Below, piece by piece: positions 46,461 through 59,513 of a stretch of DNA of 64,000 bases. The DNA comes from Trichoplax adhaerens (taxonomy: Eukaryota; Placozoa; Uniplacotomia; Trichoplacea; Trichoplacidae). Both the position numbers and the translations under genes were made by a program. The notes below the pieces were generated by a model. That model was not told the origin of the DNA. It was given only the letters and a program-made list of their open reading frames with translations, and searched no databases. Numbering within the stretch: the first letter of the stretch is position 1; each line of letters starts with the position of its first letter. The stretch is taken from the NCBI RefSeq assembly GCF_000150275.1, contig NW_002060947.1, forward strand, positions 2,469,740 to 2,533,739. The letters run 5' to 3'.

Positions 46461-49400
46461 TTACGTCAAAGGCTCCGAGGAGGTCTTAATTTTCTTTAGT
46501 TGAGGTTCATCCCTAATGAGGTAAAGATGTTAGCATAGTTCTGTACAAATATGAACGAGAAACGTACTTATCTGAAGCTTTTCTACCGCTTTGCGGTTTT
46601 TTCGATCTGTTTTTTCCAGCAACTGTTTTCGTTAGTGTAGATTGCACTTCTGTAATAAAATACGATGAAGTTTAACTTTCTAAGTGATAATTTACATGTC
46701 TCACGACAGATCGCGTCAAAGTCTACTATGATTGAATTGCATACCTTGAAGCCATCTCACTTGCGTTGCAGGACCATACCTAAAAGATAATTTCAACAAA
46801 AATTTATAAAAATTACAAAGTTTTCTCAGTACTATTCCATCTATACCCTTTTTCATTCTTTGCAGCAATCCTGAATATAATAGCAGGTTTGGCAGATTGA
46901 TCAATGTAAGCGCGAGACACGAGACCATTATTTACCAAACAAAAAGCGTTGGTACCAATATATACTCGAATAAAGGAGAGATGAACGGAGTGGACTACAG
47001 GGCTAAGTAATTGTCCTGACTGTTGCGAATTTAAAGACGCAGGACCATCACTACGCACTGCCAGATAAACAGAATATTCTGAAATTGTTCCTGAAGTATT
47101 TGTTGGAGCTTCCCAACTAAGATGGGCTCCATCGGCGTTCTAATATGAAATTGTGGACGCGTATTAATACGATGCTTTATTTAATTAATGACATAATTGA
47201 GACGCTATTGCCTAACCTTACTGATACGAATTGATACGGGTGCACCGGGATAGCCTAGTAAGTAGGAATTAATAGCAAGTAATATTAGCTAACAGATTTA
47301 GTCACAAAGAGCGCTATTAATCGACTAAAGCAAACGATACTAACCAGGTACACATGTTTTAAAGGCGGATACTTCGCTGTAATCGCTAGTTCCTAAGCAG
47401 TTAATGGCCGCAATTCTAAACTTATAAGCTGTTCCAGATTCAAGTTCTTTTTTCTGCGCGTAAAAACTCATGTAAGACCCCTTAATCACACATGAATATT
47501 AGAAATTTTGTCAAGTGATATTAAATTGGTATGTATACCAACCTCAGTCGAACTATCAGGAAGAAAGTAGGAAGATACAATTGTAGAAGTTTTATTTATA
47601 AGACCAACATTGCACCAAATAAGGTCGGATGATGTTAATATCCTAGACTGATGAATATCGGTTACCGAAATCGAATCTTGAGTATAAGCAGCCTTCTCAG
47701 TATTCTGTACAGCTGTGGAACAGCCGTAGGCAACTAAAGGCAAAGCAGAATTAAAGTTGTGTTTGCGTCAAGTTTGAATATCACACCAGCTGTAGTTGCT
47801 TTATATCTGTAATCATAATCCGGTATAAATGTAGTTAAATTGCAACTTAATCAATAGTTTGATGTACCGGTTGTAGAAGTAGAAATCGTACGTGAATCGG
47901 AATCGAAGGGCTGAGATGTAGAGTCAACATTGATATCAGCCAGGGAAGTTTGAGAAACCTGCGCCGTAGTATCATCACCACTATTTGACATTAACTGTGT
48001 ACTTGGAGAAATAGTAGCTGCAGACACTGTACTAGATTTTACAGCAGTCGTTATATCTGATGCTTGAGAAATGGTACCCTTGTGAACTACACATTCCTTA
48101 TTACGTAAAACTGCCAAAGAAGCTGCAGAATCTACTGTAGACGGCTGAATACCTTCCGCCAATATGGAATCCATAACAATCGGATAATGATTATCACTCG
48201 CTAGTTCTGATCTACTCACAGTGGATACCGCTGCCGACATGTTAACATTACTACTTGTACATTCTACGGTCAACTCGCGTCGGCTATCTAATACAGAATC
48301 AGTAACTTTGAGATCAGAAGAAAAAGGTTCCGAAGTTTCCGCTATTGATTGATTAATATCATGTTGCCGATCTTCACTCTCGGCAGATTGCATTCTAGAT
48401 CTACTGCTAGGGGTATCAGTACCCGCGGAGAAACTAGAACTAGTAGGTGTTCTTTTGCCAATGGAAGCGGCCAACACCGATGAGATAGTGGCTCCTGGAA
48501 TTGAATCATCATTATTATCTACCGATGACCTCGTACTTGAAGTACGGTTATTGGTTGTACCTAAAAGTTCAGTAGTTTTATCGTTTATAAGGTCTAGTGA
48601 CGTAGTGCTACGATTATCTTCTGCAGCTGTTTTTAAAGGATTAGCGCTTAAGGTAAGGTTATTTGACCGTTGTGAATTCGAAAGACCATCACTTGTAGAA
48701 AACTTAAATTTCTGCAGTTGCAGTGAATAAGAATCGGCTAAACATGGAAAACAAGTCTTTAAGTCAGCGCTGTAATGAGGCTGTGCGTTAAGTAAAATTG
48801 CTTAACTAAGCTATGATAACACAATTACCTGACCTAACGGCACTCCAACAAACCTCCAAGCTATTAATACTTGCTCTTACGAGCTGCACCCTCGAAGGAA
48901 CTTTTGGTTTTTCTAAGAAAAACATTCTTGTTGTAAATACCAATATCAAGTTCATAAAATACTAAACTTAAGTACCTGATTCTAGATACCACATATCTTT
49001 GCAGCAAACCTAAAAAGAATGCTTTCTAAGTAGAGTGCAATATAATAGCAAATCGTTAAACTTGTATACCTATACCTGGTTATTCCAAGCTTTTCTATAA
49101 CCATCACGTCCACTCCATATGTATAATCTTGAATTAACTGCTATAGCGCAATGTCCAGCTCTCGCTCGAGGTACGTTATCTTCTGATATATCCATGTCGA
49201 TTTTTTCCCAACTCATAGTATCTGAAGAAATCACTTTAATAATAAAGCAATCTAGAGGTCTAAATATATTGCAATCACATTTTATTACCTAATTCGAGCG
49301 ACGCTAACGTATTAGTACATTTCCATTCTTTCTCATGGGACATTGATTTGGTTTCATCTCTGTTAGTGTTATCATCGGAAACCATTGGTACCCACCCTCC

Positions 49401-51984
49401 AAAAATTAACATCCTATAGACAGAAAAAATTTAAAAGTTCCGATAATGATATATAGCAATAATCATTTATATACCTTCTGCCCACAACAACAGCTGAATG
49501 CAAACTGCGAGGTAATGGAGGAATTCCATGTATTTCGGGTTTAGACCAAGTCATTGATGCTAAGAAAGGGATTAAAACTTGAACCTTTACCAGTATTTTC
49601 TACGTCTCACACATAAAGAATAAGACTTACTTACCAATATCTAGAATCCAAATGTCGCCTAAACGATTTCCACTCATGCCACCGTAAATCAACAATTTCG
49701 GCTGACTTTCATCTCGATTTTGCTTAACTATACATATATGTGATTCTCGAGGTGAAGGAATAGTACCGAAAGTTTCAGGAATTTCCCATTTCGGATATTT
49801 TTCATCCGCCAGATTGAGAATATACAAGTCATTCAAATATCTAAATATATATTAAAGTATATAAATTAGATCGATTGTCAAGGATAACTCGTCATGAATT
49901 ATATACCTATGAACGTTTTCTTTTCCTTCTTCTTCCAAAGTAGTTAATCCGCCAAACATATAAATCTTGTTATCCACTATCACGAAGCTGTGTCCAAGAC
50001 GACAGCAAGGAGGTGGACCATTTACAGGCGATTTCGGATTTATTCGTGTCCATTCCCACTGGTAGTTCGAAGGTTCTGCGTCTGTTGTACTATGCACTGA
50101 GCGCACGTTTAATACATGCATCTGTAACGTAGCATTTTAATTAGGAGATTATTACTGATGAGAAAATATTAATGATTGTTTAACTGTATTAGTTACTCTA
50201 TACTAATTGCTATACAAGTCTTGCATGGATTGTTAACGTTAAACGCACTTCCTTTGAGTATTTCCCATATTCTATCATACCACCAAATATGTACATTTTA
50301 TTGCCATGGCTCGCACAGCCAAAAGCAGCACATCCAGCAGGAATGTTGCCTTGAACATTTGGGGTAAACCATTGATTGTTGCCTTAAAAAAATTATGACA
50401 TTAGACGAACTAATCTTTGGCATTAGCTATAATCAACAATTTTTATTCTTACAAAGTAATACACTTAGCTTTTGAAATAGAATATATACCTTAATTTAAG
50501 TTACAAGCAGAATAGCACTTCAGTATACAAAGGAATTAAGTTTAATTTAATAAGAGTTAAATATACCCATTAACTGACTCTCAGAGTAACTGATTTGCTT
50601 AGTTAAATGATCTATGACTTTTGCTTATATACCGTAATATGTATACCATATTTAGTGAACTGCAGCGTATCTACTAACCAGCATTAAACAGTTCAGATAA
50701 AAAAGGCTATACTGTACTATAAGTTTGCACTAATAATTTATTAAAATAATGTACGACTATATAATAAAAGTAATCAATTTCCTAAGCTACTGTTTGAATG
50801 AATTGTGGCCCCTTTGCAGCTTATATTCGTAACAAGCACTATTCTATCCTTCAATTGTAGGGTCATCCCTTAGCACGACTAAGCAAGCACCAGTAGCGCT
50901 ACAATTTTCTTTACTGTACAATCTTCAAAATTAGAAGAATTATAGGTAACCTTACTAGTGTACATGTGCTGGTTTATGCCACTGTAGTACAGTACTGTAT
51001 AGCGAGGCATAACACTTCACTGTACTAAACGGCATACTGAACAACAACTCTTGACATAAATCAAAACTACCTTGCAGTTTGCTGTTTTCCCTACAATTTT
51101 AACTAAAATTTAGTAAAATCATCTCAATGAAGTAAATTATGAGTGTTTTATATCACATCATAAGTACAGTGATTGTACACCCTAAAATACTGTATGTACA
51201 GTCACAGTGAGTCACACTGTATTGTAGCTACTGTACATCTAGCAATTTAGCAATGAGTAAAATATATTTCATAAGTTCATAACTTAGAGGCATGCGAGCT
51301 ACGTAGTCACCGCATTTATGTTCGCTGTGCAAATAGCAAAGAACAGTAAAATCGAGAATGCTATAATTATTACAATAATAAATGTGCTGACAAATGCATT
51401 TTTAATTTAATTTAAACGTAATGTCGAATATTTCGGTATTAACTTTTAACATGATAGCGTGAAAAGTACTGAAATTTTATCTTCCTGCTAAGCCAGTACT
51501 GGAATCTTATCACTGTAAAGTAGTGTCAACCAAGGAAGACAAGTGATATCAAAAATTGATAATGTGTAGTACAAGTTAGACATTTTTACTCGAGCTATTC
51601 GTTATATTGGATCAACTAAGTTAACAGCATAATTAAAAGGTTAAATATTTTTACAGTAGTACAATCCTCTCAACTCAAGATTGATGCTAACAAACTAGCT
51701 TTTGTATTGCGAGATCATTTTATAGCGTTACTCACACCAATAATACAGTACAGTATTATTATAATTGATTATATCACACTGTATACAAGTACAATATCTG
51801 CTAATGGTATGAAATCCCAGTACTTACTTATACTGTATACATGCAGTTCATCTACAATTCCTTCGTTACCACCTCCAAATACAACTATCATATTATTTAT
51901 TACAGCAGCTCTATGCCCATGACGTGGACGCGGATTTGGTCCTGATGTGCCTTGAATCTTCTTCCATTTCATCGGCACCGCCAT
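46461..51984 (-). CDS. HCFC1: Host cell factor 1 (HCF-1) homologue, compact form: Kelch + Fn3
   Basis: Many exons. Exon 1 starts at 51984 ([15 protein letters not shown]) and carries [13 protein letters not shown] and [16 protein letters not shown] 1.4-kb intron follows; exon 2 (50382-50256) has [20 protein letters not shown]. Later exons give the Kelch propeller: [52 protein letters not shown] and [15 protein letters not shown]. The linker from [13 protein letters not shown] into [11 protein letters not shown] is family-diagnostic. A Ser/Thr-rich middle (about 48733-47851) follows, then Fn3 repeats ([55 protein letters not shown]) and a basic tail ([11 protein letters not shown], stop at 46461). 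It is a nuclear scaffold linking transcription factors to histone-modifying complexes. The central HCF-PRO repeats cleaved by OGT in vertebrates are absent, so the protein is about half human length. Confidence 0.94.
50984..51002. repeat. Single pentamer core inside HCF-1 intron 1
   Basis: A short GTAGTACAGTACTGTATAG palindrome-like core within the 1.4-kb first intron, with others near 51192 and 51745. These are isolated units, not an array. Confidence 0.6.
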
Positions 51985-53276
51985 CTTTACAAGTGAGGCA
52001 AGTTAACAAAAGTTGGCTAAGTACTTTGAGACTGCGCAATGCACTGATCAACTTACAGTAAAACAGTAGTCAATGAGCGATCAGCCCCAGACAATGCTGT
52101 TCTGTACTGTACATTACAGTACTGTAATCGCTGTCGTTCAGTACAGTACCACACTACCAATGTGGATGGTGAATTTTTCCATATTTTTGTACAGTACAGT
52201 ACTGTACAGTACAAGCAATCAATGTACCGTACAGTACATTGTACAGTATAGAAATTTTTTGTTTCTGCAATAAATTAGATTTTATTTTACAGTACAGTAT
52301 AGCGTTTGGCCTAGTTTCGTCAATAAATTGTGTCAAACACTTCATTATGATAGTAATTTAATATTCAGACAGTCGATTCTGAAATGACTGTTTTTTTAAT
52401 TAGGTAATATTACATTGTATTCCATTGCCTGTTGCTTGGAAGCAGTAACTTTAGATCATAAATGTTGTTCAACGCAATATGAGCGACTGAGTGACTATTT
52501 TTCGACATTTTCGCCCTCATCTAGTATGAAAAATCCGTCCATCCGAGGAGTGTCAAGTCTAGAAAATTTGGCCTTCCACACTAGTTCAGTATATGCGGTA
52601 CATAAAGTAGGAGCCGATCTTTTTGTATTAAGTCATCAAAATTAGCGAATTTTTTATTCTTTTCAGAATGGTTCATACCAAAATTATAAACCACAAAATT
52701 ATAGGAGATAGAGGATTATATAATTATGCTCTTACTTCGATAAGCCGTCTTAGCTACAAAATCTAGCAACAAATACAGTACATTGAGTACAGTACGAAAT
52801 TGTAATGGCGAATCACGCTAGCAGGTATGAACGCAGTAAATGGTGAGATGGTACTCCGTTACATTATACATTACAAGGATAAGAATTACATATATCCATT
52901 AAAAGAGTCTAATGAATAAGTACAACAGAACCTATATAATAATATCAATTGTATTAAGTAACATGATAAGTAACAACCCGGTTTGACTTAAATAAGTAAA
53001 TACTTTCGGATGATTTATTGGGAAGAAGTTACTATTTCGGATATAAAACGAAAATAAAGCAGGGTGACGTACACGTCAACTCCAACAATTTCAACTTATC
53101 ACATTTAATGGAAAAAGTACATAAAACATCATTTCAATCCAAGTTGAAAGTACATTCCAAAATGTTACTGTAGTATGTTGGTAGTACTGTAATCTAAATT
53201 TGAAAGCTTAATACTGAAAAGAAAGGTGACGTATATGTTATAATTAGTATTAGTACACAGTTGCTATTTCGTTTCT
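51985..53276. other. Spacer between HCF-1 5' end and PMCA 3' end
   Basis: Contains the HCF-1 promoter region and a pentamer array (52098-52305). The 76-residue frame at 52415-52645 (+) has no recognisable feature. I see nothing else. Confidence 0.5.
52098..52305. repeat. TACTG/CAGTA array upstream of HCF-1
   Basis: Several TACTGTAC and GTACAGTA runs lie between 52098 and 52305. They begin about 115 bp upstream of the HCF-1 start codon. Confidence 0.88.
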
Positions 53277-56200
53277 TTAAACGGTGCTTTCAACACAATC
53301 ACGAGTGTGAATCTGGCCATAAGTAGGTCTTCGCCCCAATGCAACATGTGTAGAAGCTCTTCTTTCACTTAGACTTGAGCGGAAGGCATTGATGACTCGA
53401 ATCTAATAAAATCAATTTATATCATAGAATTTAATCTCCAACGAGGTAAGATTTTTCGTCCAAGCGATAATATCGAACGAACCTGCGCTTGAAGACGTGA
53501 TACTCCTCGTACCCATAATAACTATTATAAAAGAATTGAGTCACCGTATTAAAAGCAAACAAAGTCTAGATACAACACCTAAAAGAAATAATTACTCGTG
53601 CTCGGTTATCAGGAACTGAATCAGGTTCACTAATCGGATACTCTACTGGCTTCGTCCCAAATCTCCAGCTCTTGGGTAATTTATAACTGGGAATATAGCT
53701 AAGCATCACACCCCAAACGAGTTCGCCAGCTCCGAAAAATATGCACCAGAGCCATAAATCGAGATCGAGGGGTAAACAGTGGAAAGCTATCCCACCAGCT
53801 TCTACTAATACAACCTAAGCAATGTGATACAATTTACTTTCTCATACTTGAAATCATAATATTTATTGAATAAACCAATTAGTATCCGCTTAAATAACCA
53901 ATTTATACAAGCAAATACACTACGTTAATACTACATCATTTACCTGAACAGCGATTGTACCGAAAAATATTATTAAAAATATCGGATTCTTAAGTATTCC
54001 TTGAAGTACATTTCTCTCTCCATGAATTTTTCGAGCGTTGATTTCATTAAAGATCTATTAATGCGTATATAAGACTTACTGAATAATTCTTTTATACATC
54101 CAGTATGACTAAGACCTACCTGCATTTGAACAAAAGTATTAAATACCATAGTGAAATGTTTTGTAGGAACTAGCGAGTGAGCAGTCTCGTTTGCTCGACC
54201 TTCCTTAATATCAAATAAGACTTCTCCATAAAATATAATAAGAAACAGCACTGTCAGCTGATACAGGCAATGGCCTACGATATTCTTCGTCATAGTTCTC
54301 GATATTAAGGCCTTGTTACGTCCATACGGTTTGCGATTTAACAAATCGGGAGAAGGTAGTTCTGTTGCTAAGGCTAAAGACGCAAAAGTGTCCATTATCA
54401 GGTTGACCCATAGTAGTTGTACCGCCTTTAACGGGCTAGCCTGAAAGAAAGTACAGTAACGTATGATAACAGTTTAAATACATATCTGTGCAGCTGTTCT
54501 TTTTGTAATTTACCTGTATTGAAGCTGCTCCAATAAATGACGTTATGACAGCAGTAACATTTACGGTAAGCTGAAATTGTAAGAACTTTGAAATGCTGTC
54601 GTAAACATTTCTTCCCCACATTACAGCCTTCACAATACTACGAAAATTGTCATCAGTTAATATAATATCTGACGCTTCTTTTGCAACATCAGTGCCGGCA
54701 ATTCCCTAAGAAAGTGGACATAACATAATATGTTGTACAGTACTTGCATGCTCCTTTCAAACATTAAACATTTTATCACGTTTAATTAATGTATTAGTAA
54801 TTTACAGTTGGTACAATTACGCGTATGTAATTCATATTTACCATAGCAAAGCCAACATCCGCCACTTTTAGGGCAGGACCATCGTTTGTACCATCTCCTG
54901 TAACAGCTACAACATCTTGAATATTTTTACTTTGAATCAGGCCCTTTACTAACGTATACTTATCTTCTGGAGATGATCGTGCTAATACTCTTATTTTAGG
55001 GAGTAACTTGCTCATAAGATTTAAACTTATCTGAAAATGGTACATACATACGATATTGAGGACAAACAATCATCTACAACGAAATTGTCAATTTAGTAAT
55101 GTAACACAATACGTATACGTATTTTACATACTTTATTATGTTTATCTCGAATTCTTCTATTGAAGTCTTTTCCTTCAATAACTATAAATCCGTCATTTTC
55201 CGATATTATGCCACATTTAAGAGCTATTGATTTCGCAGTTTTTAAGTTATCTCCCGTAACCATCCTAACCACAATACCAGCACTTTGACATTGCTTTATT
55301 GCACCAGGAACTTCGGGTCTTACTGGATCTTCAATACCAACAACACCAATACAAGTCAAATCGTCTATCACACTCTCTTCGTCCTCCCAATTTACGAGAT
55401 TATCTATGCACGTATTTTCAGATTTATTTATATATCAGGAAAATATTTGAATACTCATAATAACACAAACTTAAAATCATTAATCAAATAAGATCTCTCC
55501 CTCAAGAAAATCGTACAGTTGTCTATATCCTTATAAGCAAGTCCAATAGTACGTAGACCGTTAGAAGCCATACTTTCCACAACAGATCTGATAAGATCAT
55601 CACGTTCTTCACTCGAGAAATCACTATCAGTGTACACATGCAACTAATGATTATTTTTCAAATTTAAATTCATTTCTTATCACTGTATCTCTCAATTACT
55701 CACTGAACAGCACCATCAGAATTAATGATACTACTGCACTTCTTTAGAATAATCTCAGACGCCCCTTTTGTATAAATTCTGCAGCCAGTACTCTTCGGAA
55801 TAGCGGTAGACATCGACTTACGTACCGAATTGAATGTATACACCTTAAGAAAGTTTTCCTCAGTAATTTTCTTTCGGTAATCATCATAATTACGATCAAA
55901 TTTCTTTACAAAGCCTAATAAAGCACACTCTGTTTTGTTTCCGACTTGGCCGGGTAACTGATCAGGATTTTCTGGAGGCGGCGGCTTTAGTAATATATTT
56001 GAAAGAATATTATAAGATCTGATGCTACCAGGTAAAAGAAAAACTAAGATCGATGATATACATACCGTAATCTTCGAAGTGTAACTACTATTTGTTGCTA
56101 TACCCTCGCAAAGTAATTCAATGTAGTTGCTGGACAAGTCATTAATAACTGGATCATGAGGATAGAGTTTTTTCCCTAAGTAGCTGCTAACTACTGTCAT

Positions 56201-57650
56201 ACGGTTTGTAGTCAGAGTTCCTGTTTTATCAGAACAAATTGCGGTTGCATTACCCATGGTTTCACATGCATCGAGATGTCTTACAAGGTTATTGTCTAGC
56301 ATCATTTTCTTTACTGAATAGGCCAAAGAAATCGTGACGGCTAATGGAAGGCCTTCAGGAACAGCTACTACGATAACTGTTATTGCAATAATTACGAAGC
56401 CCAGAAAGCGTCGGCTATGCGAAGGCACCCACGGTAGTTGTCCAATAGCATAAGTTTCGATGCAAAAGCGAACGATTAGGACCAGTAATGATAGCACAGC
56501 AATGCATAGGCCTACTTTACCAATTAATATTGCCAATTTATTTAATTTTCCTTGAAGCACTGATTTTTCCTAGCACAGTAGAAATTTGCATCAAGGTTAC
56601 AATTAAAAATTAATCATAAATAATATACAGAAAATTATACTTTCAGTCTTTTCTTCTTTTCCGGTTTCTCAATGTCGATTTCACCGTTCCCAGATAAAGT
56701 GTCATCTTCAATACGCAGATCCTCATCTTCATCGTCATCGTCATCATGAGCGTCATCAGCCATGTCTTTCTTTCCACTCATTAATGTAAAAATTATCCCT
56801 GATTGTGAATTAACACCAACAGCGGTTACGATCATTTTACCACTACCTTCCATTACATGAGTACCGGATAATAACATCAAGTTATTTGGTCCTTTTTTAA
56901 TTAAATCAGATTCGCCGGTAAGTGAGCTTTCATCCGTTTTCAAATCGTTGCTCTGGATTACAACCCCATCCGCAGGCAACAAATCGCCATACTTTACCTT
57001 TCAGAAAGATTGCTACTGCTATAATTATCACTACACAACTATCATATAGGCATTATCAAGATAGAAAATAATCGATCTAGATTTGTTATGCATACCTGAG
57101 CAACATCACCAACCACAATTTCAGCAATATTAATTTGCTGAACAGTTCCGCCTCGAATAACGGCGAATTTTTGTTCTTCCTTAATACGGTTTTTCAAGCC
57201 ACGAAATTGCTTTTCTTTAGTATAATCATTAAATGCCGTAACCAGCACAACAACAATTACAGAAACAAGAATAGCAACTCCTTCTATCCAGCCATTCGAC
57301 TCTATTTCGATCGTTAAGCCAAGGATAAGAGAAACTGCAGCAGAACACATCAGAATAATTAGTGTTAAATCCTGCATAGCCTCCCACATTAGGCGTAAAA
57401 ACGACTTTGCTTCTGGCTCAGGTATAACGTTGACACCAAACAGTCTCTTCCTTTCAGCAATGTCATCAGGATCACCACTTAAGCCTTCAGTGATAGAAGA
57501 CTTAAGGTAATCTTCGGTTAAAGCCGATGCATCTCCAAACATTTTTCCTAGTTTCGCTGCTCCCTCTCTGCCGCGAACTTTCATCAGTGTAATCAACTGT
57601 TCTCGTGTACATCTTATATTGCTATCCATTTCGTTTGTATTGCTAGTCAT
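53277..57650 (-). CDS. ATP2B: Plasma membrane Ca2+-transporting ATPase (PMCA)
   Basis: A P-type IIB pump. Exon 1 (57650-57096, 185 residues) starts [19 protein letters not shown] and includes the first two membrane helices. Exon 2 (56997-56641) has [17 protein letters not shown] and a poly-acidic insert ([14 protein letters not shown]) before the third helix. Exon 3 (56569-56066) has [11 protein letters not shown] and CSDKTGTLT with the phosphorylated Asp (about 418). Then [13 protein letters not shown], the KGASE nucleotide site, VVRMVTGDN and [13 protein letters not shown]-terminal helices include [20 protein letters not shown]. The tail starts with the calmodulin-binding core [11 protein letters not shown] and ends E-S-T-V, a class I PDZ ligand. 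The pump exports cytosolic Ca2+; calmodulin relieves autoinhibition. The tail after the calmodulin core is short (about 30 residues), resembling short vertebrate splice forms. An 81-nt intron (56065-55985) is in frame and stop-free. Confidence 0.96.
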
Positions 57651-59513
57651 TCCTTCTGATTCTTAGACGATCCAGTTACAATACTTTATTATAAATGAAA
57701 GAGAAAAGTGTTGTATGTTAATAAGGAAAGCTAAATATTATCAATCTAATATATTTATAGCATAGTTTTCATTTAAAACTCTGGATATGTGATCTCTTAT
57801 TACTATAATAATAAATCAAAATCATCATTCAGCAGTTACTGATTAACAAACGATCACTGTATGATGGTACATTTTACGCGTATATACGGTAAATTAATTC
57901 AATGCTATTTACAGTTAAAACATACAGTACAATAAAATAATATTTCAGAAATATAAGATAGTAATAATAATGAATTGCACTGACCACTAACTGCAAGTAG
58001 TAATAATATAAAATAAGATAAAAATAATCATAATAATCCATTTGACTAGATTTTTAAGTCAATCTTAAACTATTACATCTTGTGCAAGATATGACGACTT
58101 CGCACTTATATACGGTACACTAACTACTAACGGTAGTCTAAAACTAAAGGATATTTTTTAAACTTAAAAATGATCTTGATTCGATAACCCAAGATTAACT
58201 TCAAATCGATTCTTTACGAGAACTTCCAAAACTGCTGGATTTATTGTACCATAAAAATCGAATTTTATTTCACACTTTCTAGTCACGAATAGCATCAATA
58301 ACTTAAATTTTAAATGTCAAGTTATAAACAAACCAGCAGAAATTTTGATATGCAGAAATGAAACGAGAAGAAATACTGTATATTTATTCGTCCAAAAAGT
58401 ACACCCACAACTCGCGCACCGCTGCCGCCGCAACTGATACAGTAGTTGGCACCGCGTACTGTAAGCTGATATTGCTTGTGCATCAATATAAAAATACAGT
58501 ACAGTCCTACGGACTGCTAAAAGAGATTACAGTACTGCACAATGTACAGTACTACTCATTGTTCATTTGTTCAGTACAGCACTGTAACATGACAGTCGCA
58601 AAAGTCGCAAGAGTGATTTACTGTAGTTTACTGTACTGTACAAAGTACAGTGTACAGTGCATGGTGTTCTAACGGTGGGGTACAGTTATGCCTGCAAGAC
58701 TAGTCAGAGACTTTTAAACCTCAATTGGTAACAGTACCGTACACAGTACAGTACAGTACAGCATTCAAAGTTTTTACGCACGACCGTACAGTACAGTACA
58801 GTATAGCGATAGAGTGTACTGTACAGTACTGTAGCAGAAGCACAGTAACCGACGGTAGAGTACAGTACAGTACACTGTCCTGTACTGTACGTGTATGTAC
58901 TGTACGGTATAGTATTTGGTACCGTGAGTTCTAACGTAAAATACAGTACTGTACTGTAGAAATCAACACAGTACTGTACAGTACTGTACAGTACAGTAAT
59001 TAACAACGAACGAGGAAAAAAGGAATCCTATGACTCAAACTGGTGCAACCTGTATGCGGTAAGACTACAACGAGACGTGTAGTGTAGCCAGTGGCTTCTC
59101 TTGCAGAGACTGCTACGTACTGTACTGTACACTGAGTGTACAGACTGAAAAGCTATTTCCAGCTCTCTTAGCACTTGCAGCCCCTAGCTGAATCAGACTG
59201 GTACTGAACTACCAACTTCGTTACATTTCCTGTTAACGAATTTGACGTAATGGCTTCTGCTTGTAACATATGGAAGACAGTAAATCTATACAAGCATAAA
59301 GTAGGCAATTTTTCGTAAAGAAAATCAATCATAACTCACCTACCAGTTCTACCATGTAAAATCATTCTCAATCAGTTTCTTTGCCACTTGCAATTTTAGT
59401 AATGTTCTTCCATAACAAAATTTTTGATGAACTCATCATAAAATAATATAATTAATTAATTAGATAAAATAGATACAGCGCGCATCACTGGAAATTCAGT
59501 TATTTCATCCTAC
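57651..59513. promoter_or_regulatory. Divergent spacer PMCA / IDH3G
   Basis: 1.86 kb between outward-facing starts. The first 850 bp on the PMCA side are AT-rich and featureless; the middle (58496-59145) is filled with pentamer arrays. Frames at 58358-58672, 58704-59006 and 58725-58934 are pentamer translations. Confidence 0.55.
58496..59145. repeat. TACTG/CAGTA arrays in the PMCA/IDH3G divergent spacer
   Basis: Dense blocks occur at about 58496-58660, 58730-58830, 58858-58915, 58940-59000 and 59117-59145, with both unit orientations and long GTAC-centred palindromes. Confidence 0.9.

Noticed and set aside
52415-52645. 76-residue plus-strand frame between HCF-1 and PMCA
   Set aside because: No recognisable domain and no supporting splice context.
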